NCBI RefSeq assembly: GCF_002159495.1
Contig: NZ_NFIT01000003.1
Span: 147,243 to 211,242 of the forward strand
Length of the DNA: 64,000 nt
Origin: Olsenella sp. An293
GTDB taxonomy: Bacteria; Actinomycetota; Coriobacteriia; Coriobacteriales; Atopobiaceae
Direction: 5' to 3'
Shown here: in pieces, positions 1-6,545 of the stretch
Layout: each line of letters begins with the position of its first letter
Position numbering within the stretch: the first letter of the stretch is position 1
Translations under genes and position numbers: made by a program
Notes under the pieces: model-generated
The model's input: the letters and a program-made list of their open reading frames with translations, nothing else
What the model was told of the DNA's origin: nothing
The model's database searches: none

Positions 1-485
1 TGTCGGCATACGGCATCGTGCGCGTGGCCTTTGCCGCGTTCAACGTCAACTTCGGCGGCGTCGCGGGCTTCATCCGCCCGGTCGTCATGCCCATGGAGCA
101 GGCGGCCGTCGAGCGCGACGGCAGCAAGATCGGCGAGAAGCACCTCGAGGAGCTCAAGGGCATCTCCGCGGGCATCGACAACGTCGCGTGGTTCTTCGGC
201 CAGGTGCTGTTCATCGGCGGCTCCGGCGGCCTGCTCGTCCAGGGCACGCTCGCGGGTCTTGGCTACGACGTGAGCCTGGCGGACCTCGCCGCGGTGCAGG
301 TCCCCGTGGCCATCGTGGCCATGCTCGCCGCCATCGTCTACTACAACGTCATCGACCGCCGGCTCATGAGGCGCCGCTCCAAGGTCATCAAGGCGACCGG
401 CTCCACCAGCCTGGAGGAGGCCTCCGCCGCGGCCGAGGCCGCGTCAAAGGACGAGCGCGCCGAGAAGGGCGGTGACGCCCGATGA
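1..485 (+). CDS. DUF969 family protein, 5-oxoproline transporter subunit (5' truncated by window edge)
   Basis: The reading frame is open from the first bases of the window, so the true start lies upstream; the GTG at 18 is only an internal codon. About 160 residues remain of a family usually near 230. Two hydrophobic segments are visible (around NVAWFFGQVLFIGG and VQVPVAIVAMLAAIVYYNVI), followed by a charged Lys/Glu/Ala tail. DUF969 and DUF979 proteins are co-encoded inner-membrane partners linked in other bacteria to 5-oxoproline uptake. The stop overlaps the next gene's ATG (ATGA), and a pyroglutamyl peptidase follows, which supports the 5-oxoproline assignment. Family placement is by recognition; substrate is inferred from context. 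Confidence 0.8.
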   Translation, partial: SAYGIVRVAFAAFNVNFGGVAGFIRPVVMPMEQAAVERDGSKIGEKHLEELKGISAGIDNVAWFFGQVLFIGGSGGLLVQGTLAGLGYDVSLADLAAVQVPVAIVAMLAAIVYYNVIDRRLMRRRSKVIKATGSTSLEEASAAAEAASKDERAEKGGDAR

Positions 486-1441
486 CTGAGTTCGTCCAGT
501 TCTTCCAGAGTGCCGACGTGACGCTCTCCGACAAGCTCCTCGAGGTCGTCTACATCCTCATCGGCCTCATCGCGTTTTACGCGGGCGTGCGCAACGCCAT
601 GGACCAGACCAACGAGAAGCGCCTGGGCACCGCCTTCTTCTGGTGCGTGCTCGGCATCCTGTTCATCGTGGGCCGCTGGGTCCCGTCCACCGTGGCGGGC
701 GTGCTCGTGGTGCTGATGGTCATCCCGCCCATCCTCAAGCAGGTGGGCCGCGGCGTGGGCGGCGAGCCCACGGCCGAGGAGATGCAGGGCAACTACGAGA
801 AGATCGGCATGAAGCTCTTCGTGCCGGCGCTCTCGCTGGGCGTGATGGCGCTGGTCTTCGCCCTGTTCACCAACATCAGCTCGCTCGTGGGCCTGACCTT
901 CGGCGTGGTGGTGGGCGGCGTGCTGCTCATGGCCTTCTCGCGCAAGAACACCCCACGGGTCTTCCTCGACGACACGCGCCGCATGCTCGACACCGTGGGC
1001 CCGCTCTCCATGCTGCCGGTCCTTCTCGCCGCGCTGGGCGCGATCTTTACCGCCGCGGGCGTGGGCGACGTGATCTCCGAGCTGGTCTCGGGCGTGATCC
1101 CGCAGGGCAACGCCGTCGTGGGCGTGATCGTCTACGCCATCGGCATGGCGGTCTTCACGATGGTCATGGGCAACGCCTACGGCGCCATCACCGTGATGAC
1201 GGTGGGCATCGGCGCACCGTTTGTGCTGGCGCTCGGCGCCGACCCCGCGCTCATCGGCTCGGTGGCGCTGACCTGCGGCTTCTGTGGCACCCTCATGACG
1301 CCGATGGCCGCGAACTTCAACATCGTGCCCGTGGCGATCCTCGAGATGAAGGACTCCTACGGCGTCATCAAGAAGCAGGTTCCGATCGCGCTGTTCATGC
1401 TCGTGGCGCAGATCGTCTACATGATCGTCTTTGGCCTGTAG
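482..1441 (+). CDS. DUF979 family protein, 5-oxoproline transporter subunit
   Basis: A 319-residue polytopic membrane protein, normal length for DUF979. It opens with a helix near residues 15-38, then has successive hydrophobic segments, a conserved-looking FCGTLMTPMAANFN stretch in the C-terminal third and a last helix ending VYMIVFGL. The ATG overlaps the stop of the DUF969 gene in an ATGA, so the two are likely translationally coupled and form one transporter. A pyroglutamyl peptidase lies 203 bp downstream on the same strand, giving a plausible salvage route in which released pyroglutamate and imported 5-oxoproline are handled together. No pxpABC oxoprolinase genes are inside the window. 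Confidence 0.85.
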   Translation: MTEFVQFFQSADVTLSDKLLEVVYILIGLIAFYAGVRNAMDQTNEKRLGTAFFWCVLGILFIVGRWVPSTVAGVLVVLMVIPPILKQVGRGVGGEPTAEEMQGNYEKIGMKLFVPALSLGVMALVFALFTNISSLVGLTFGVVVGGVLLMAFSRKNTPRVFLDDTRRMLDTVGPLSMLPVLLAALGAIFTAAGVGDVISELVSGVIPQGNAVVGVIVYAIGMAVFTMVMGNAYGAITVMTVGIGAPFVLALGADPALIGSVALTCGFCGTLMTPMAANFNIVPVAILEMKDSYGVIKKQVPIALFMLVAQIVYMIVFGL

Positions 1442-1466
1442 CCGTCGGCGCCCCGCGGGGCGCCTC

Positions 1467-1609
1467 GTGAGGGTATGTACACCGCCCCTGAGGGTATGTA
1501 CGCGCGCCGAGAAGAACGTTCTTCTCGGCAGCCCTCTGACCTGCACGTCTTTGGCCGGACCCATCCGGGGCGGTGTACATACCCTCAAGCGGCGGTGTAC
1601 ATACCCTCA
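1467..1609. repeat. Nested inverted-repeat element with 24-bp perfect palindrome
   Basis: Two direct copies of a TGAGGGTATGTAC unit (1468 and 1489) face two inverted copies (GTACATACCCTCA, within 1567-1587 and 1591-1609). The outer arms 1468-1488 and 1567-1587 are perfect 21-bp complements. Between them, 1506-1529 is a perfect 24-bp palindrome with half-site GCCGAGAAGAAC. The whole fills the gap between the DUF979 gene and pcp and could fold as a large hairpin. It could be a bidirectional transcription stop, a REP/BIME-like element or a protein-binding site; the sequence alone does not decide. Confidence 0.85.
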
Positions 1610-1644
1610 AGCGGTGCCCGGCCCCTAGGAAAGGGAGGATTCTC

Positions 1645-2289
1645 ATGAAGGTACTGGTCACCGGGTTCGAGCCCTTTGGCGGCGCGACCATCAACCCCGC
1701 GCTCGAGGCCGTGCAGCGCCTGCCGCGCGAGGTCGCGGGCGCCGAGGTCGTCACCGCGCAGATCCCCGTGGTCTTTGGAAAGGGCCCGGCCGCGGTGGAG
1801 GCCGCGATCGACGCCGAGCGCCCCGACGTGGTCCTGTGCATCGGCCAGGCGGGCGGCCGCAGCCACATCACGCCCGAGTTCGTGGGCATCAACTACGCCA
1901 ACGCGCGCATCCCCGACAACGAGGGCAACCAGCCCGTCGGCCGCCTCGAGGCGGACGGCCCCGACGCCTACTTCGCCACGGTGCCGGTCTTCGCCATGGC
2001 CGACGCCGCGCGCGCCGCGGGCGTGCCGGCCGCCGTCTCCTACACGGCGGGCACGTTCTGCTGCAACGAGGTCCTCTACGAGCTGCTGCACTGCCTCGCG
2101 ACGCGCCACCCCGGCGTGCGCGGCGGCTTCGTGCACGTGCCCTACGCGGCCGAGCAGGTCGTGGGGATGGGCGAGGGCACCGCGTCCATGAGCGTGGACA
2201 TGATGGTCGCCGGGCTCACCGCCATGATCGGTGCCGCGGTCGCGGGCTCCGACGACGCCGTGGTCGCCGGCGAGGGCACGGAGCAGTAG
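1645..2289 (+). CDS. pcp: Pyroglutamyl-peptidase I
   Basis: A 214-residue cytosolic cysteine peptidase that removes N-terminal pyroglutamate (5-oxoproline) from peptides; length matches the family. The N-terminus MKVLVTGFEPFGG is the family signature. The catalytic triad is visible as Glu78 in ITPEFVGIN, Cys140 in GTFCCNEVLY (the Cys before Asn) and His164 in GFVHVPY, while ARIPDNEGNQP forms the substrate loop. The start at 1645 is chosen because AAAGGGAGG lies just upstream and the family begins MKVLVTG; an upstream in-frame extension crosses the inverted repeats and is not credible. It lies downstream of the 5-oxoproline transporter pair. The last 15 or so residues are a non-conserved tail. 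Confidence 0.95.
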   Translation: MKVLVTGFEPFGGATINPALEAVQRLPREVAGAEVVTAQIPVVFGKGPAAVEAAIDAERPDVVLCIGQAGGRSHITPEFVGINYANARIPDNEGNQPVGRLEADGPDAYFATVPVFAMADAARAAGVPAAVSYTAGTFCCNEVLYELLHCLATRHPGVRGGFVHVPYAAEQVVGMGEGTASMSVDMMVAGLTAMIGAAVAGSDDAVVAGEGTEQ

Positions 2290-2310
2290 GCGGGTCCTTC
2301 TCGGTCTGAA

Positions 2311-2417
2311 ATCGTCGCGTTTCCGCACCCCTCCCGCTGACGTGCGGGAATGCGACGGTTCTGCCGAGAAGATCGTCGCATTTCCGCACCCCACCCGCTG
2401 ACGTGCGGGAACGCGAC
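2311..2417. repeat. Two tandem hairpin repeats of about 46 bp, 61 bp apart
   Basis: Copies at 2311-2357 and 2372-2417 share ATCGTCGC(G/A)TTTCCGCACCCC, then CCCGCTGACGTGCGGGAA, then GCGAC. Within each copy the left part (CGTCGC..TTCCGCAC) is nearly complementary to the right part (GTGCGGGAA..GCGAC), so each can fold as an imperfect hairpin. CTTCTCGG and CCGAGAAG flank the first copy at 2299 and 2364. Function unknown; related GTTGCG...TCGTGGC sequences occur in other gaps of the window. Confidence 0.75.
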
Positions 2418-2425
2418 ACTCTTCC

Positions 2426-2472
2426 CAGAAAAACGTCCGGGAGCCGCACCTCAACGAAGCAGCTCCCGGACG
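2426..2472 (-). terminator. Rho-independent terminator of gltX
   Basis: Perfect 11-bp stem CGTCCGGGAGC / GCTCCCGGACG (2434-2444 with 2462-2472) around a 17-nt loop. Read on the minus strand it is followed by a T-rich run (the + strand has AGAAAAACG at 2427-2435). It lies just beyond the gltX stop and points away from it. Confidence 0.9.
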
Positions 2473-2491
2473 TCGGTCGTATGAGGGGCTC

Positions 2492-3970
2492 CTACAGCGC
2501 CATGCCCCGCGCGCGGTCGATGCGGGCCAGGCAGTCCTCGCGGCCCACGAGCGCCATCGTCTCGCCGAGCGGCGGCGACACCATGTTGCCGCACACCGCC
2601 ACGCGCACGGCCTGGAAGACCAGGCGCTTCTTCATGTCGAGCGCCTCGGGCAGCGTCTCCAGCGCCGCGTCGATCGCGGCCGGCGCCCACTCGTCGACCC
2701 CAGTCAAAGCCGCGCGCGCCGCGTCCAGCACCGCGCCCATGCCCTCCTTGGCGAGGCCCTTCTCGACGCTCTTCTCGTCATACGCGAGCGTCTCGGCGGT
2801 CGCGAAGACCGGCGCCGCCACGGTGACAACGTCGGCCGGGAACTTGGTGCGCGGCTTCACGATCGCGGCCAGCGCGTCGACCCAGGCCTCGTCGGCCTCG
2901 AAGCCGTCGCAGACCAGGCCGGCCTCGTGGAGCTCGGGCAGCATGACCTGGTCGGCGAAGTCGGCGTCGCTCATGGAGCGGATGTACTCGGCCTGGATCC
3001 AGTCGAGCTTCTTGGGGTCGAAGGTCGCCGGGTTCTTGGACACGTGGTCGAGCGAGAACTGCGAGGCCAGCACGTCGCGCGGGATGATCGTGGTCTCGCC
3101 GTCGAGCGACCAGCCGAGAAGCGCCAGGTAGTTGACAAATGCATCGGAGAGATAGCCCGCGTCGCGGTACTCCTCCACGTTGGTGGCGCCGTGGCGCTTG
3201 GAGAGCTTCTTGCCGTCCGCGCCCAGGATCATGGAGATGTGAGCGAAGGTGGGCACCGGCGCGCCGAGGGCCTCGTAGACGATGACCTGGCGCGGGGTGT
3301 TGGAGAGGTGGTCGTCGCCGCGGATGACGTGGGTGATGCCCATCATCGCGTCGTCCACCACGGTGGCGAAGTTGTAGGTGGGCGTGCCGTCGGTGCGCTG
3401 GATGACAAAGTCGTCGAGCTCGCGCGCCGCGAAGGTCACGTCGCCGTGGACGGCGTCGCGCACGACGACGTCGCCACGGTCCTCGGGGACCTTGATGCGC
3501 AGGACGTAGGGCTCGCCGGCGTCGATGCGACGCTTCGCCTCGGCGGGGTCGAGGTCGCGGCAGCGGCGCTGGTAGCCCTGGAAGGGGTCCTTGCGCGCCT
3601 GCGCGGCCTCGCGGTCGGCGGCCAGCTGCTCCGGCGTGCAGAAGCACGGGTACGCCTTGCCCTCGTCCCAGAGGCGCTGGGCGGCGTCGCGGTACATCTG
3701 GGCGCGCTCGGTCTGCTTGTAGGGGCCGAAGTCGCCGCCCACCTCCGGGCCCTCGTCCCAGTCGAGGCCCAGCCAGCGCATGGCGCGCAGGATGATCTGG
3801 GTGTTCTCCTCGGTGGAGCGCTCGGGGTCGGTATCGTCGATGCGCAGGATGAAGGTGCCGTGGTTGGCGCGGGCAAACGCCCAGTTGTAGATTGCGGTGC
3901 GCGCGCCGCCAACGTGGAGCTTGCCGGTGGGCGAGGGCGCAAAGCGCACGCGAACGGGGGTCTCGGACAT
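2492..3970 (-). CDS. gltX: Glutamate--tRNA ligase
   Basis: A 492-residue class I aminoacyl-tRNA synthetase that charges tRNA-Glu in the cytosol. The ATP-binding HIGH-type motif is PSPTGKLHVGG (residues 12-22) and the KMSKS-type motif is KLSKRHG (255-261). Between them sits a CFC...YxxxC arrangement typical of the zinc-binding insertion of bacterial GluRS. The start at 3970 gives MSETPVRVRFAPSPTG and has GAGAGGAAC upstream; the open frame extends further but through repeat DNA without homology. Whether the enzyme is discriminating cannot be decided here. It appears monocistronic: a TATACT -10 box lies about 40 bp upstream and a strong terminator follows. Confidence 0.97.
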   Translation of the reverse strand: MSETPVRVRFAPSPTGKLHVGGARTAIYNWAFARANHGTFILRIDDTDPERSTEENTQIILRAMRWLGLDWDEGPEVGGDFGPYKQTERAQMYRDAAQRLWDEGKAYPCFCTPEQLAADREAAQARKDPFQGYQRRCRDLDPAEAKRRIDAGEPYVLRIKVPEDRGDVVVRDAVHGDVTFAARELDDFVIQRTDGTPTYNFATVVDDAMMGITHVIRGDDHLSNTPRQVIVYEALGAPVPTFAHISMILGADGKKLSKRHGATNVEEYRDAGYLSDAFVNYLALLGWSLDGETTIIPRDVLASQFSLDHVSKNPATFDPKKLDWIQAEYIRSMSDADFADQVMLPELHEAGLVCDGFEADEAWVDALAAIVKPRTKFPADVVTVAAPVFATAETLAYDEKSVEKGLAKEGMGAVLDAARAALTGVDEWAPAAIDAALETLPEALDMKKRLVFQAVRVAVCGNMVSPPLGETMALVGREDCLARIDRARGMAL

Positions 3971-4010
3971 GAGGTTCCTCTCCGTGGTTCTTATCGTCAC
4001 ATACGCACCT

Positions 4011-4016
4011 AGTATA
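4011..4016 (-). promoter_or_regulatory. -10 box of gltX
   Basis: The + strand AGTATA reads TATACT on the minus strand, about 41 bp before the gltX start. No convincing -35 hexamer is seen at 16-18 bp. The transcript would carry a leader of about 30-35 nt. Confidence 0.55.
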
Positions 4017-4069
4017 CAGCGCCGGCGAGAAGGACGGCGACGTCCCGACGATGTCCGCACGGCAACCGC

Positions 4070-4202
4070 GAGCCCGGAATTGCCGGCGACTGCGACGAGC
4101 GGCGACGCGTGCTCCGGCGTCGAGCCCGGAATCGGCGGCGACTGCGACGGTGATGCCCAGTCGTGGCCCGTGATGAGCCTGGAATCCGCCGTGGCTGCGA
4201 CG
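4070..4202. repeat. Three degenerate tandem repeats, period 52-53 bp
   Basis: Copies of GAGCC(C/T)GGAAT followed by a CGGCGACTGCGACG-type end begin at 4070, 4122 and 4175. They lie in the 346-bp gene-free stretch 3971-4316 between gltX and the convergently ending yhgE-like gene. The rest of the stretch holds the gltX leader and -10 box, a CGAGAAGGAC decamer at 4026 and two GTCGCAACC words after 4215; no gene is visible. The repeats do not encode a credible peptide. Confidence 0.7.
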
Positions 4203-4316
4203 CGATCGCCCTGATTTCGTCGCAACCATGGCCGATTTTGGGCTCGCGCCCGGCGAGTCCGTCGCAACCGAGCGGGTTTCTCGGCTCCACCGGCACCGCG
4301 CGTCGCCCGCGCGGCC

Positions 4317-6545
4317 TCACATGAGGCGCGTGCGCTCCAGGCGGTGCTCAAACCACTCGTTCAGGCGGATCACGGGACGGCGCAGCACCAGGCCCAGGAG
4401 CAGCGCCGGCACCAGGTAGGCGAGAAGAACGCCCAGCTCGCGCCAGAAGTCTCCGTCCCAGACCCCAAACATCGCCGCCCGCAGCGCCGCCTCGCTGTGC
4501 ACAAACGGCAGCCACGAGTAGACCGCCTGGAACGGAGCGGGCAGCATCTCGGGCGGGAACGTGCCGCCCGAGCCGGCCACCTGGACCACCATGAGCACCA
4601 CGGCAACGGCCTTGCCCACGTCGCCAAAGGACGCCGTGAGCGAGAAGATCAAGTTGACGTAGACGAGCGACGACGCCAGGCACGCAAGCAGCATGAGCCA
4701 CGGGTGCTCGCACTGAACTCCCAGGTAGAAGAGGTCTCCGCCGCAGATGAGCGCCGCCTGGGCCAGCCCCACGACAACAAAGAGCGCAAGGCGTCCCACG
4801 TAGGCCTGCGCGTGCGAGCAGCCCGTCTCCTCGAGCGCGGCCTCGGAGGGCTTCGCGCGCACCAGCGCCGCGAGCACCACCCCGCCGATCCAGATGGCAA
4901 GCGTCGTGTAGAAGGGCGCCATGGCCGAGCCGTTGTTCTCAACGGGAAACACCGCCGTGCGCTCGACCGAGACCGGCGCCGCCACAAACTCGGCGAGCCC
5001 CTCCGGGCCAGACGCCAGAACCTCCCTCACTTGCCGCGCGTCGCCCGAGTCAAGCGCGGAGCGCAGCCGCTCGTGCAGGCCATCGAGCTTCTCGGCCGCC
5101 GCGTCCAGGCTGTCCGCGGTCTCGTCGAGGTCGTCGCGTGCCCCGGCGAGCCCGTCGCTCGCGTCCTTTGCCGCGGAGCCCACGGCCGCAAGGGTCCCGG
5201 CGAGGTTTCCCTCGATCGCGTCCGCCTGCTCGGCGGCCTCGGCCACCTGCCCAGCAAGGTTCCCGAGGCTGCCGCGCACCTCGTCGTCGTAGAGCTGCCC
5301 CGCGCCGCCCACCGCCGTGCGCGCCTCGTCCACGAGGCCCTTAAGCCGCTCGCGCGCCTCCTCGGCGTCCGCTGCCCCGGCGTCGAGGTCGTCCATCGTC
5401 TGGCCCAGCCCGTCAGAGAGGTCGCGCAGCTCAACGAGCGCCCGGTCAACGCGGTCGCGCAGACCGCCCACGCCCGCAATCGCGCTGCCGAGCCCCTCGC
5501 GCACGGGGCTGCCCTCGGGAAGCGTCCCCTCAAGCTCGCGCATGAGGTCGAGCTGCTCCCCAAGCGCGCCGTCCAGCCGCTCGAGCGCATCGATCTGCTC
5601 GCCTACGGCGTCCCGCGCGGCGGAGAGGCCCTTCTGGATCCTTGCCTCCTGCGCGCCCGCGACGTCGAGTGCATCGTCTATCGCTGCGTCCACTCCGTCG
5701 AGCCCCGCGCCCGCGGACTCGAGCGCGCCGGCCACGGATGTCTCTGCGTCGTCTATCGCCGACCCGGCCCCCGCAAGGCCCGACGCCGTCTCGCCGAGCA
5801 CCTCGCCGGCGTCCGCCGTGGGGGAGAGCGCCGCGTCGGCCACCCCCGCGCCGCTGCCCAGAAGCCCGCGCGTCGACTCGAGCAGGTCCGCGAAGTCCCT
5901 CACGGAGCCCGCCGTTCCGGAGAGCGCGTCGGCGGAGTCCGTCACCGCGGCGTCGAGGCGCGCCGCGAGGCCCGTCACCGCGTCGTCGTCGAGCGCGGAG
6001 CCCAGCTCCTTGAGGGCGCCCGCGCCAACGGCGCTCACCGCCTCGGCAAATCCGGAGTCGATCTGCGCCATCACGGCCGAGGACGCCTTGTCGGTGACTA
6101 TGGTGGCGATGGCGTTTGCCTTCTCGTTCTGGTAGAAGCGCACCTCGGCACGGACGGGATCGGCGGAGAAGGTGGTCATCATGTCGCGCGAGAAGTCCGG
6201 CGGAATCACCACGGCCGCGTAGTACTCGCCCGAGCGCACGCCCTCGACGGCGTCGGCCTCCGAGGTGACCACGTACCCAATGGAGTCGGAACCCTGCAGC
6301 TCGGCCACCACGCGCTCGCCCATGTTGACGGTCAGGGGCACCAGCTCCCCGGAGTAGCCCTCGTCCTCGTTGGCAACGGCCACGCGGATGTTGCCCGTGT
6401 TGCCGTACGGGTCCCAGCTGCCCGCGATGTTGAACCACGCGTAGAAGGACGGCACGGCGACGATTCCCACAAAGACCACTAGTGCGATGGCGTTGGCCCG
6501 CACGTGACGCGCGTCGCGGCGCACAAGCTCCCAGACCCCTCTCAT
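4317..6545 (-). CDS. YhgE/Pip-family membrane protein (second of a pair)
   Basis: A 742-residue membrane protein. Residues about 20-43 form one helix ending in PSFYAWFNIAGSWDPYG, the family N-terminal signature. A long extracytoplasmic region rich in Ala, Asp, Ser and Gly follows with heptad-like patterning, and about five to six helices close the protein from around residue 560, ending in a short basic tail. This matches the YhgE/Pip (phage infection protein, EsaA-like, ABC-2 permease-like) architecture. The start at 6545 is chosen because its ATG overlaps the TGA of the upstream paralogue (ATGA) and the family N-terminus follows directly; longer in-frame extensions run into that gene. Transported substrate unknown. 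It probably works with its coupled neighbour and is controlled by the divergent TetR protein. Confidence 0.88.
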   Translation of the reverse strand: MRGVWELVRRDARHVRANAIALVVFVGIVAVPSFYAWFNIAGSWDPYGNTGNIRVAVANEDEGYSGELVPLTVNMGERVVAELQGSDSIGYVVTSEADAVEGVRSGEYYAAVVIPPDFSRDMMTTFSADPVRAEVRFYQNEKANAIATIVTDKASSAVMAQIDSGFAEAVSAVGAGALKELGSALDDDAVTGLAARLDAAVTDSADALSGTAGSVRDFADLLESTRGLLGSGAGVADAALSPTADAGEVLGETASGLAGAGSAIDDAETSVAGALESAGAGLDGVDAAIDDALDVAGAQEARIQKGLSAARDAVGEQIDALERLDGALGEQLDLMRELEGTLPEGSPVREGLGSAIAGVGGLRDRVDRALVELRDLSDGLGQTMDDLDAGAADAEEARERLKGLVDEARTAVGGAGQLYDDEVRGSLGNLAGQVAEAAEQADAIEGNLAGTLAAVGSAAKDASDGLAGARDDLDETADSLDAAAEKLDGLHERLRSALDSGDARQVREVLASGPEGLAEFVAAPVSVERTAVFPVENNGSAMAPFYTTLAIWIGGVVLAALVRAKPSEAALEETGCSHAQAYVGRLALFVVVGLAQAALICGGDLFYLGVQCEHPWLMLLACLASSLVYVNLIFSLTASFGDVGKAVAVVLMVVQVAGSGGTFPPEMLPAPFQAVYSWLPFVHSEAALRAAMFGVWDGDFWRELGVLLAYLVPALLLGLVLRRPVIRLNEWFEHRLERTRLM

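Noticed and set aside
1468..2417. CRISPR array
   Set aside because: The repeats in these two gaps are few, unequal in spacing and mostly inverted, with no spacer-repeat regularity and no cas genes in the window.
4020..4351. Upstream extension of gltX into the repeat region
   Set aside because: The extension reads through tandem repeats and the -10 box and shows no homology; the canonical N-terminus begins at 3970.
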